From positions 620,001-684,000 of the forward strand of contig CBDDGJ010000003.1 in the NCBI GenBank assembly GCA_965227805.1: a stretch of 64,000 nucleotides of DNA, given 5' to 3'. The notes beneath the pieces were generated by a model. That model was not told the origin of the DNA and searched no databases. It saw only the letters and a list, made by a program, of their open reading frames with translations. The position numbers were made by a program, and so were the translations under genes. Numbering within the stretch: the stretch's first letter is position 1; each line of letters begins with the position of its first letter. Shown here one piece after another: positions 33,402 through 41,482 of this stretch. The stretch is from CBDDGJ01 sp965227805 (GTDB lineage: Bacteria > Pseudomonadota > Alphaproteobacteria > RS24).

Positions 33402-34379
33402 TTATCTTTTGGCAAGGCGATAGCGTGCCATATCGGCAAATAGCGTGGCAATATCACTGTCTTGCACCGGTTTTCCCGCTGCATGGTCAAATTCGCGATA
33501 TAGCGTTGCACAGTTAATCACAATGCGCTCGCCGTCAGTCCAGTCATTATAGGCATCCAGAATAATATCCATCGCAGCATCAAAAGCACTAAGCCCAGCA
33601 TCATAGCGTTTTTTTGCTTCTCTCATCAACATGGTGAGATAATCAGCAATATTTTGCACGCCCTGTTTGGTGGTGATCGGGCCATGGCCGGGCACAACCA
33701 CCTCAACATCCAGTGCTAAAATCATATGGCAGGCATCAAGCCAATTTTGCACTGGCCCTTCCCAGATAATCGGATGCCCGCCAATAAATAAAATATCGCC
33801 CGTAAATATCAGCTTATCTTGTGGAACATGCACCAGCGTATCGCCCGGTGTATGGGCAGGGCCAACATGAATAAGCTCCACCTGCTTCGCCCCCACGCCA
33901 AGCGAAAGCGTTTTTTCGAAAGTCTCATCGGGTAATTTTTGCGTGACCGACTTAAAATCAAACGGGCCAAAGCAATGCACCAGATAATCACCCAAATCAC
34001 CTAAATCCGGCGCCGCATCTAAAAAACCTTGCACGAGGCTTGGCGGCTCTTCTTGCATGGCGTCACGCGTTAATTTATGGGCGATAATCCGCGCATCCGG
34101 ACAACAGCAATTCCCATTGCAATGATCGCCATTGTGATGCGTATTCACAATCATATCAATCTGGCGCGCGCTTTTTGACGCATCCGCATAAGCCGCAAGC
34201 ATGGTTTGCGTAAGCGGCACGTCAAATAATGTATCCACAATCAGGGCTTGGTCATCATCAACAATTAGCCCCGAATTTGACCATCCCCAGCCGCCATCGG
34301 GTTGTAACCACGCATAAGCGCCATTGCCAAGCGCGTGTAAACCATGTGTATATGTAAATTTCGGGTGTGCGATTACCAT
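33402..34379 (-). CDS. Metallo-beta-lactamase fold hydrolase
   Basis: 325 residues from ATG 34379, selected for the AGGAGG nine bases upstream; the frame is open to 34439 but without a start signal. Metal ligands: NTHHNGDHCNGN (variant HxHxDH with Asn-Gly), GPAHTPGDTLVHVPQDKLIF for the second His, FTGDILF for Asp and VVPGHGPITT for the last His. It resembles quinoprotein relay-system or hydroxyacylglutathione hydrolase-like MBL proteins. No signal peptide. The substrate is unknown. Confidence 0.85.
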   Translation of the reverse strand: MVIAHPKFTYTHGLHALGNGAYAWLQPDGGWGWSNSGLIVDDDQALIVDTLFDVPLTQTMLAAYADASKSARQIDMIVNTHHNGDHCNGNCCCPDARIIAHKLTRDAMQEEPPSLVQGFLDAAPDLGDLGDYLVHCFGPFDFKSVTQKLPDETFEKTLSLGVGAKQVELIHVGPAHTPGDTLVHVPQDKLIFTGDILFIGGHPIIWEGPVQNWLDACHMILALDVEVVVPGHGPITTKQGVQNIADYLTMLMREAKKRYDAGLSAFDAAMDIILDAYNDWTDGERIVINCATLYREFDHAAGKPVQDSDIATLFADMARYRLAKR

Positions 34380-34469
34380 AAATCCATTCCTCCTCTTTAT
34401 AGAGAGCTTACAAGAAATATAAACCATGATGCAAGCCAAAGCATGAACGAATCATGGCAATTCACCGTG

Positions 34470-34632
34470 TCAGTGATTCGGACATATTTTGTTTTTGATA
34501 TGTTCTGTTCCCCGCAGCTATGGAAGCAAACCGGTTTATTTTGCGTATACATACAAAGCCTTTTGCGTCCCTACTATATATAGCGGGAACAAAAAGCGAT
34601 ATAAGCCTATGTCAGTGATTCGGACATATTAT
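34470..34632. repeat. 21-base direct repeats flanking a 120-base spacer
   Basis: TGTCAGTGATTCGGACATAT occurs at about 34469-34489 and again at about 34609-34629, with one further shared T. Between them lies a hairpin TCCC-TACTATATATAGC-GGGA (about 34567-34586). The segment separates two minus-strand genes. It may be the footprint of an excised element or a pair of regulator sites; the sequence does not decide. Confidence 0.6.
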
Positions 34633-34634
34633 GT

Positions 34635-35051
34635 TCACACTTGTTCTGGTACCAAAGCGGTTTCTATATTAAGCTGTCCCAAAAGTCCCGCCTCACGGTG
34701 GATATGAATGTCAGCATATTCCGGCATAAGCATCATATCTTTCATTGCCGCACGCGAGGGATAGCGTGCAATCGCCACCTGATCCCATAAATCTTCCACC
34801 TCGCCCAGCATAAGCCGCGTTACCTGCGCCGAAAAAATAAGCTCACCCCCCAAGCCCTCAAGCAATTTGCGCACTTCGCGCGCATAAAGCATATAGGCGT
34901 CTTCGCCGCTTAATGTGGTCTCCCGCCCATCGGCATATTTAGCCGTTTCGCGGAATTTAAGCAGATTCACCATATAGATTTCACCTGTATGCGTTTCGCG
35001 AAAACCAGCAATTTGGTCTTTATTCGGATGAAGTGCATTTTCAACTTTCAT
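34635..35051 (-). CDS. DUF1330 family protein
   Basis: 138 residues, dimeric alpha-beta barrel type: GEIYMVNLLKFRETAKYADG, LSGEDAYMLYAREVRKLLEG, and VAIARYPSRAAMKDMMLMPE followed by Tyr. These blocks are the DUF1330 pattern. The catalytic role is unknown; related barrels act on small hydrophobic molecules. An AGGGAAA site precedes ATG. It is divergent from the GST gene. Confidence 0.85.
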   Translation of the reverse strand: MKVENALHPNKDQIAGFRETHTGEIYMVNLLKFRETAKYADGRETTLSGEDAYMLYAREVRKLLEGLGGELIFSAQVTRLMLGEVEDLWDQVAIARYPSRAAMKDMMLMPEYADIHIHREAGLLGQLNIETALVPEQV

Positions 35052-35137
35052 GATTTCCCTTTGCGTTTTGCTCTTTTTAGGGCATCATATCACTATAAGA
35101 GAAAGATATAAATATTTATATATGAAGGAGCTTATAA

Positions 35138-35824
35138 ATGATCGACTTATACACAAGCGCCACCCCGAACGGCTATAAGGCTTCGGTTATGCTTGAGGAG
35201 CTTGACATGCCTTATAAGGTATATGCGCTTGATCTTCAAAAGGAAGAACAAAAGACACCGGATTTTCTTCGTGTTAATCCCAATGGGCGTATCCCCGCCA
35301 TTATCGACCAAGATGCTGGTGGCGTGCGGGTGTTTGAAAGTGGTGCTATTTTGATTTATCTGGCAGAAAAGACTGGCAAGTTTTTATCGACCGAGCCAAA
35401 AAAACGTGCCGAAACTTTATCCTGGCTTATGTTTCAAATGGGCGGCATTGGCCCGATGATGGGCCAGGCCAATGTTTTCTTCCGTTATTTTCCGGAAAAA
35501 ATTCAACCCGCCATTGACCGTTATCAAAATGAAGTGCGGCGCCTGCTAGAGGTTTTGGATGGACATTTGGCCACGCATGAATTTCTTGCGGATGAGTTTA
35601 GCATTGCCGATATGGCAAATTGGTGCTGGACGCGCACGGCCAAATGGTCGGGGGTTGAATCACGTGATTTAGAGCATTTACAACGATGGCACCACAAGAT
35701 AGAAGCGCGCCCTAAATGTATGGCGGGTATTAAAGTGCCATATGATTTGAAAGTTTTGGTTGAAGCAACAGCGGATGGAGCGGATACATTTTCCAAAGGC
35801 GTTCAAAATATTGTTCAGAAATAA
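35138..35824 (+). CDS. Glutathione S-transferase family protein (YfcG/Nu-class-like)
   Basis: 228 residues. Thioredoxin-fold N-terminal domain MIDLYTSATPNGYKASVMLE with the TPNG active-site Thr-Asn used by the Nu class (YfcG), NPNGRIPAIIDQD and the ESGAILIYLAEKTG glutathione-binding signature, then the helical C-terminal domain with SWLMFQMGGIGPMMGQANVF and FSIADMANWCW. YfcG-type proteins act as disulfide-bond reductases. AAGGAG precedes ATG. Confidence 0.9.
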   Translation: MIDLYTSATPNGYKASVMLEELDMPYKVYALDLQKEEQKTPDFLRVNPNGRIPAIIDQDAGGVRVFESGAILIYLAEKTGKFLSTEPKKRAETLSWLMFQMGGIGPMMGQANVFFRYFPEKIQPAIDRYQNEVRRLLEVLDGHLATHEFLADEFSIADMANWCWTRTAKWSGVESRDLEHLQRWHHKIEARPKCMAGIKVPYDLKVLVEATADGADTFSKGVQNIVQK

Positions 35825-35904
35825 GTTTTCTGTAGCGTTTACAAAATTTGCATATATAGAATTTGCACAAGCGGGTTTATACCTTTATAAGCAAGTGGCA
35901 TACA

Positions 35905-35995
35905 GGAGAGGTGGCCGAGTGGCTGAAGGCGCACGCTTGGAAAGCGTGTAGGCGGTAATCCCGTCTCGGGGGTTCGAATCCCCCTCTCTCCGCCA
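35905..35995 (+). tRNA. tRNA-Ser (anticodon GGA)
   Basis: 91 bases including encoded CCA. The acceptor GGAGAGG pairs with CCTCTCC, discriminator G, CCA at 35993-35995. The anticodon stem CACGC/GCGTG holds TTGGAAA with anticodon GGA. The long variable arm (TAGGCGGTAATCCCGTCTC) is typical of tRNA-Ser. The T arm is GGGGG-TTCGAAT-CCCCC. The accessory region starts right after it, so its 3' end is a plausible integration site, though I found no second copy of that end in the window. Confidence 0.97.
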
Positions 35996-36268
35996 GTCAC
36001 CCGCAGACTATAATGTAACAAATAATGGCGAACAGGGCAAGACTCAAAAATAGGAGGATTGCACAAGCCGCATAATCAAAATTACTAAATTGAATATATA
36101 GAGAAAAAGAAAAACCCCCAGCAGCAACTAGGGGAAATTCAAAAGGGTTGTAGAAATAACCACAATAAGATGGTTTCCTCCTACAGCCCGCTCTCACAAA
36201 AGTCAACAGGAAAACAGCGTTTTTCTGAATAATATTTTGCGGCCTGCTCTCTTCCTGGAGAGCGGCAC
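35996..36268. other. Region after tRNA-Ser without a supported gene
   Basis: About 270 bases. The minus strand carries a 97-codon frame whose last 25 residues are hydrophobic, but there is no ribosome-binding site and its 5' half overlaps the next gene's start. The short CCCC-CAGCAGCAACTA-GGGG fold near 36116-36135 is weak. This may be the left junction of an integrated element. Confidence 0.35.
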
Positions 36269-37147
36269 ATGCCACAGGAAAATGGCCCACGTCCAGAGCT
36301 TTTAGATAAGCTCAAAGCGGAAAGCTATCACGGGCTGGCGGATAAACATAAGCCAGCCCCCGACACAGTAGATACAGCACGCCCATGGGATATAACGGGT
36401 GAAGAACTTGCTGATTATATCCATAATAAAGCACAGCAGGGGGAAGAGCGGCAAAGCCAGTATAGGCGGCCACATCAATATGCCTTACCCCATATTGATT
36501 ATGGCCCCCGTGATTATAAGGATGCCCTTGTCGCGCTCTATGCGGAACGCGAAGAGCTTGCCCAGGCTTATAGGGTTATGGATGATGATGCGCGTAAATC
36601 CCCGCGTGTGCGGGCGCAATGGCATATATGGGGGCAAAAAGAAAGACGCCTCACAGGCGCTAAAACCCCCCGCTTAGCAAAGCATAAGCAGCTATCACAT
36701 AAGGCTATCATGCGCCAAAAGACACTAACAGGGCGTATAGCGGGCTATATAGGGGCTTTATATCCCCAAATGCGTAAAGATGCCCTTTATGGCCTCTCTA
36801 TCATGCTCGCTGAACTCACACGCATTACAACAACACCAGAGGTGTGTCATAAAGCAGATATAGAGGCCGCTATATGGGCAGATACGGGTAAACGGGCAGC
36901 TTTATCCATTTTAGCGACAAGAACCGGCCTATCACTCAAACGCACACGGGCAGCGATCAGACGGGGTATGTCACGAAACCTTATTGCGAAACAGGAAAAC
37001 CACACAGATAAAGGGCGGCAGATAGCCAATACCTATCATATTCACCCTGATATTACCCGTATAGCGGCTAAATATGATATTATCACCCGTAATTGTGAGA
37101 CCCTTGAGCATAAAGCAGAAAGGCACGGTAATCCCCCCATAAATTAG
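36269..37147 (+). CDS. Helix-turn-helix protein of unknown function, possible replication-type protein of a mobile element
   Basis: 292 residues, rich in Lys, Arg and His. The first 70 residues are polar and probably disordered. Residues 210-255 look like a winged helix (AALSILATRTGLSLKRTRAA, then IRRGMSRNLIAKQ and NTYHIHPDI), a pattern common in plasmid and phage replication or regulatory proteins. GGAGAG precedes ATG. It lies between tRNA-Ser and IS3/integrase genes. No confident family assignment. Confidence 0.5.
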   Translation: MPQENGPRPELLDKLKAESYHGLADKHKPAPDTVDTARPWDITGEELADYIHNKAQQGEERQSQYRRPHQYALPHIDYGPRDYKDALVALYAEREELAQAYRVMDDDARKSPRVRAQWHIWGQKERRLTGAKTPRLAKHKQLSHKAIMRQKTLTGRIAGYIGALYPQMRKDALYGLSIMLAELTRITTTPEVCHKADIEAAIWADTGKRAALSILATRTGLSLKRTRAAIRRGMSRNLIAKQENHTDKGRQIANTYHIHPDITRIAAKYDIITRNCETLEHKAERHGNPPIN

Positions 37148-37195
37148 TAGTGTTTTGCAGTAGAATTTTCTATCGTTTAGCGAAGGAGATTTACG

Positions 37196-37462
37196 ATGAA
37201 ACAGAAACGATTTAGTGAGACACAGATTATGCAGATATTGAAACAGGCGGAGCAAGGCGTTTCTGTTTCTGAACTGTGCCGCGCGCATGGTATGAGTAGC
37301 GCGAGCTTTTACAAATGGCGGAGCAAATATGGCGGGATGGATGCGTCGATGATTTCCCAGATGAAAGCCATGGCGGATGAAAACCATCGCCTGAAGCGGA
37401 TGTATGCTGAGATGAGCATGCAGAATGATTTGCTGAAGGAAGCCCTTGGAAAAAAGTGGTAA
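37196..37462 (+). CDS. IS3-family transposase, OrfA
   Basis: 88 residues. HTH_Tnp_1 type: KRFSETQIMQILKQAEQGVS then SELCRAHGMSSASFYKWRSK, followed by a leucine-zipper-like segment (ENHRLKRMYAEMSMQNDLLK). The end overlaps the orfB frame, as needed for programmed frameshifting. The element cannot act alone because its orfB was split by an inversion (37456-38713). Confidence 0.9.
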   Translation: MKQKRFSETQIMQILKQAEQGVSVSELCRAHGMSSASFYKWRSKYGGMDASMISQMKAMADENHRLKRMYAEMSMQNDLLKEALGKKW

Positions 37463-37677
37463 GCCCTTCGCTTCGCAAAGGGATAGCGAAATGGGCAGTA
37501 AACGATAGAGGCGCGAGTATTCGGCTTGCGTGTGCCACCTTTTCTATATCACAGACATGCTATCGTTATCAGGCTCGCCTGAGTGATGAGAATGCCGAGA
37601 TTGCTGACTGGTTGTTACGGTTGACGCATACCCATAAGAGGTGGGGTTTTGGTCTGTGTTTTTTGTATTTGCGTTAG
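37456..37677 (+). pseudogene. IS3-family OrfB, N-terminal piece
   Basis: About 70 codons read IRLACATFSISQTCYRYQAR and LLRLTHTHKRWGFGLCFLYL, then stop at TAG. The continuation (KGFGWNHKRVYRIYRELELN and the DDE domain) lies on the opposite strand at 38081-38713. At the break the sequence GCGTTAGGTG occurs here, and its reverse complement CACCTAACG occurs at the other end of the inverted block. Confidence 0.88.
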
Positions 37678-37940
37678 GTGTATAAGGGTTACTCGCGTAT
37701 GCGAAATATAAATTGCAACTGGAATTGGCTTTTGTCAAGGGGCATACGGGTTGTGCAACGCCTAGCAAACCAGCCATAGTGGCGCTTGAACGTAGATAAG
37801 TCAGGGTAACAGTTTTTATAGGTGTATATAAACTATAGCTGGAAACTCATAAAAAAGTTGTAAAAAAGGTAACAAATAGGTTTTTAGAAAAGCCATTTAG
37901 CGAAGCCATTATATAGCGTAGATAACTGGCTTTTTAATAA
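37672..37940 (+). repeat. 260-bp repeat R1 (left copy)
   Basis: Closely similar, in inverted orientation, to 62440-62690. It begins GCGTTAGGTGTATAA and ends in an AGAAAAGCCA/TGGCTTTTT inverted pair (37887-37935) that could act as a bidirectional terminator. No gene is visible in it. A stretch near the middle differs between copies by a few substitutions and small indels. Confidence 0.85.
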
Positions 37941-38080
37941 GATTAAGTTTGTCAGATTTACCCTGCAGTAAAATCAGTCCGATTCAAATCATAAATACGA
38001 CTATTTTAGAGGGTTTTGCGTAAACATAAAGTTTTCATTTATATGCCTTGTATAGCCGGTAGGTAATCTCCCCATTATTA

Positions 38081-38713
38081 TTAGGGGTCTGAAGTAGACA
38101 GTTTTGTTTTGGTGGCTTTAGCCAGTTTCATTGCTGGTGTTATGCCGCCGATAGCCATATTAGGTCTTTCATTATTATATGTCCATAGCCATTTTGTTGC
38201 CGTGAGCTGCGCCTCCTCAATCGTATTAAATTCGTTCATCTCCAGCCATTCATGGCTGACGGTGCGGTTGTAACGTTCAATATAAGCATTCTGTTGTGGC
38301 TTGCCTGGCTGGATATGAGCGAGCCGGATGCCTCGCTTATTTGCCCAGCATCTCACTGCCCCACTGATATATTCAGGGCCATTATCACAACGTATCACGC
38401 GTGGTTTACCACGCCATTCAATGATCTGCTCCAGTGAACGCTTCACACGCTCAGATGGTAAGGATAGATCAACCTCTATGCCCAACCCTTCACGATTGAA
38501 GTCATCCAATACATTGAAGGTGCGGAACGCCTTGCCGGTGCTGAGCTGGTCGGCCATAAAATCCATCGACCAGACTTCATTGGGACGCTCCGGTACAGCT
38601 AGAGGAGCAGGACGCGCACGCTTCAAACGCTGACGCGGCTTGATCCGCAAATTAAGCTCTAACTCCCGGTAAATCCGATAAACCCGCTTGTGGTTCCAGC
38701 CAAAACCCTTCAC
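38081..38713 (-). pseudogene. IS3-family OrfB, C-terminal piece with complete DDE domain
   Basis: 210 residues starting MKGFGWNHKRVYRIYRELEL. The rve integrase core is intact: VWSMDFMADQLS (first Asp), RCDNGPEYISG (second Asp), QPGKPQQNAYIERYNRT (Glu), then WLWTYNNERPNMAIGGITPA. It is separated from its N-terminal half at 37456-37677 and inverted relative to it. The terminal-repeat-like TCAGACCCCTAATAAT lies just beyond the stop. Confidence 0.9.
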
Positions 38714-38944
38714 CTAACGTAGCTCTGCTACTTTGTTTTTTATAAGTGTTTGAGACTAGGTCGTTTTATTTTCATAAGCTGAAGCGATGATTAAGAATAT
38801 TTCTCTTTTGTTACTCCGTTTGCAACGCAAAACAGGAGGCAAATATGACAAAACACCATCTCACACAAAGCAAAATTGATAAATTATCGCATAGGGAAAA
38901 AGTTTTTTCTATCAGGGATGACCAGCAAAACGGGCTGATTGTTC
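38713..38944 (+). repeat. Repeat R2 (left copy): integrase upstream region and first codons
   Basis: From CACCTAACG through AGCTGAAGCGATGATTAAGA and the first 34 codons of the integrase. The same stretch recurs at 62683-62765 plus 63494-63650, where an IS1595 element interrupts it at AAGAATA. This copy is therefore the uninterrupted form. The region may contain the element's attachment site, since att sites commonly lie beside int, but no core can be pointed out. Confidence 0.8.
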
Positions 38945-39963
38945 GGGTATATCCAACAGGCAAGAAAACATATTGCCTACAAGCCACGATAGATAAAAAA
39001 CGTATCTGGCAAAAGCTGGGGGATGCTTATGAGATAAGCCTGCATGATGCCCGTATGAAGTCACAAAGAATCCTAAGCGATAAACAAGCGGAAAGACTGG
39101 GCGTGATTAAGCCCATCCCTTTTGAGGAGGCTGTGGACGTGTTTTTGATGCGCTATAAGTCGCGCATTAAACCACGCACCTTTGTGTCTTATGTTTATAA
39201 TACTGAGCGTTACATATTACCTTATTTCAAAGGCTGGATGATTACAGATATTACCCGTGAGGATGTTGTGCGCTGGTTTGCCGGGTTAGCTGATAAGCCT
39301 GGGGTTGCTAATTATAGCAAGTCCATTTTTGCTGTAATGATGCAGCAAGCCGAATATTATGGCTTTAGGCCTTTGAATAGTAATCCATGTCGCAATATAC
39401 CGCGCTATAAACAAAAGCAACAAGAGCGGTTTTTGTCAGATAATGAATGGCAACGCCTGGGAGCCGCCTTGAATAGTTTTGCGGCGACTTACCCCATTCA
39501 TACGGATTTGATTTTACTGCTTGCCTATACGGGATGTCGCAAGCATGAAATCATTAACGTAAAATGGTCATATTACCAAGAAGGACACTTACACCTACCC
39601 GATAGCAAGACGGGGGCAAAAACAGTGTTTCTATCGCGCCAGGCAAGACTGATTATTGAGCGACAAGTGCGCATGTCAGCCTTTATATTTGCACGTGAAG
39701 CGGGCAAGCCAATAACAGCCCCACAACTTACCAAAGTCTGGAACGAAATACGACAAGCCGCGCAATTACATAATGTCCGCTTACATGATTTACGCCATAG
39801 CTATGCAAGCCTTGCTTTACGGCATAATGAGACAATCCCTATGGTGGGGCGCTTGCTTGGCCACAAAGACCCCGAAACCACATTGAAATATGCCCATGTC
39901 GCTGGGGAACAGATAATCAGCACAGCACATAAAATGGCACAGAATCTATCCAGAGGTATATGA
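38845..39963 (+). CDS. Tyrosine recombinase / integrase 1
   Basis: 372 residues. An N-terminal DUF4102-like arm-binding part (QSKIDKLSHREKVFSIRDDQ), a SAM-like core-binding domain and a catalytic domain with Arg in YTGCRKHEIINVKW, Lys in LPDSKTGAKTVFLS, HDLRHSYASLAL, LLGHKDPETTLKYAH (His and Tyr). GGAGG precedes ATG. It is followed four bases later by a second, homologous integrase; such tandem pairs occur in genomic islands. The tRNA-Ser gene 2.9 kb upstream is a possible target. Confidence 0.92.
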   Translation: MTKHHLTQSKIDKLSHREKVFSIRDDQQNGLIVRVYPTGKKTYCLQATIDKKRIWQKLGDAYEISLHDARMKSQRILSDKQAERLGVIKPIPFEEAVDVFLMRYKSRIKPRTFVSYVYNTERYILPYFKGWMITDITREDVVRWFAGLADKPGVANYSKSIFAVMMQQAEYYGFRPLNSNPCRNIPRYKQKQQERFLSDNEWQRLGAALNSFAATYPIHTDLILLLAYTGCRKHEIINVKWSYYQEGHLHLPDSKTGAKTVFLSRQARLIIERQVRMSAFIFAREAGKPITAPQLTKVWNEIRQAAQLHNVRLHDLRHSYASLALRHNETIPMVGRLLGHKDPETTLKYAHVAGEQIISTAHKMAQNLSRGI

Positions 39964-39966
39964 ACC

Positions 39967-41160
39967 ATGCAAAAAGTACATAAAATAAAACTTACTGATA
40001 GTGCCATAAGCAAGCTAGAGGTAAGGTCAGCGTGTTATATTGTCTGGGATACCCAGCTTGCAGGCTTTGGGGTTAAAGTCTATCCATCGGGGTATAAATC
40101 ATATATCTTCCAAAAAAGGCTTTTGGGCAGGCAGGTTAAGAAACATATTGGCGATGCGGCTTTACTTTGTGCTGACGATGCCCGCCAGAATACCCTTAAG
40201 CTGATAGCAACGTTAAACACGCAGGGGGCAAAGCCTCCCAGCCTATGCGTTCCCACCTTAGCCAGTTTTATGCAAGAGCCTATAGGGTCTATCTATAAGC
40301 AGAACCGCAAAGCCTTTAACCGAGACAATGGAGCGCCGACCTATCTGAGAACACAAATCATGCCCCATTTTGGGCGTTACCGCCTGGATGAGATTACCCC
40401 GCGTAAGCTATTAGAGTGGTTTGATAGCTATAGCCAAACCTCACCTGGTGGGGCGAATCGGGCGCTGGATATATTACGGGCAATTATGGCGCATGCGGTG
40501 AAGCGTGGTCTTATTGAGGAAAACCCCACGCTTAGCATTAAGCATAACCCTAAAAGGACGATAAACCGCTTTTTGTCCAAAGCTGAAATAGGCAGGCTTT
40601 ATCGTGTATTAGCATATGAAGAAAGGCACTTTCCAAGAAACAGACCGGCGGTTGATATTATCCGCTTGCTTTTACTCACAGGGTGCAGGCTAAGCGAGAT
40701 ATGCTTTTTGAAGTGGGAAAATATAGATGAACAGCTTATCCATTTACAAGATAGCAAGACAGGCGCGCGCGATATTATCCTTACTCAGCCAGTCAAGCAT
40801 ATTATCACCAGGCAAAAGCACAATCGCCATAAAAATAGCCCTTATATATTCCCTAAGCCGCGTGACCCGATGCAGCCGCTTTATCCAATAGATTATGTAT
40901 GGCACAAAATCCGTAAGGCCGCAGGGCTAGAAGATGTTCGCTTGCACGATTTACGGCACAGCTATGCCAGTCAGGCCTTACTGCATAATGTTCCCCTTAT
41001 GGTTGTGTCCAAGCTGCTTGGCCATAAAGACCCCCGCATGACATTACGCTATGCACATGTAAATGATACAGCCATAAACGAGGCAGCACAGCGTGTAGCC
41101 GATAGCATAGACAAAGCAATGAACACAAAACCAGCCAAAAATACGCTAATCGACTGGTAG
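39967..41160 (+). CDS. Tyrosine recombinase / integrase 2
   Basis: 397 residues, related to integrase 1 but clearly diverged. Arg in LTGCRLSEICFLKW, Lys in LQDSKTGARDIILT, HDLRHSYASQAL, LLGHKDPRMTLRYAHV. The N-terminus (IKLTDSAISKLEVRSACYIV) is again of DUF4102 type. It is translationally close to integrase 1. Both seem intact, so either one or a heteromeric pair may recombine the island. Confidence 0.92.
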   Translation: MQKVHKIKLTDSAISKLEVRSACYIVWDTQLAGFGVKVYPSGYKSYIFQKRLLGRQVKKHIGDAALLCADDARQNTLKLIATLNTQGAKPPSLCVPTLASFMQEPIGSIYKQNRKAFNRDNGAPTYLRTQIMPHFGRYRLDEITPRKLLEWFDSYSQTSPGGANRALDILRAIMAHAVKRGLIEENPTLSIKHNPKRTINRFLSKAEIGRLYRVLAYEERHFPRNRPAVDIIRLLLLTGCRLSEICFLKWENIDEQLIHLQDSKTGARDIILTQPVKHIITRQKHNRHKNSPYIFPKPRDPMQPLYPIDYVWHKIRKAAGLEDVRLHDLRHSYASQALLHNVPLMVVSKLLGHKDPRMTLRYAHVNDTAINEAAQRVADSIDKAMNTKPAKNTLIDW

Positions 41161-41482
41161 AAAATATGATATTCTATGATTATAAGCAGGCAGCGACTTT
41201 ATACGTAATAGATTACATTAACCGCGCATCATATTATATAAGGCTTTCCATTCTTGCCCGTTAGAGGCTGTTTATCCGATTGTGTTTATGGAACGCCATG
41301 TATGTCAAGCACCGCGAGGATGGGCGCGTTGTCAACAAAAGAGCGGCAAAATGCAAGTGAACTGTAATATTGCAGAATGACGGGGCGGATGGTATCTCTT
41401 ACGCATGGCTATTTCCCGTTGGTAAGATTGGTTATGTTTATCGCTGGATCAGTGAGAAAGAATAAAATAAAGAGGATAAAGC
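41161..41482. other. Intergenic stretch with an unassigned gene scrap
   Basis: About 320 bases between the integrases and hsdM. A short plus frame near 41378-41465 reads NDGADGISYAWLFPVGKIGY, then VYRWISEKE and a stop; this looks like the C-terminus of a lost gene but I cannot name it. A GAGGATAAAG ribosome-binding site for hsdM lies at the end. Confidence 0.4.

Noticed and set aside
35997..36290. 97-codon minus-strand frame with a hydrophobic end
   Set aside because: No start signal and it overlaps the next gene's start; a membrane peptide is possible but not supported.
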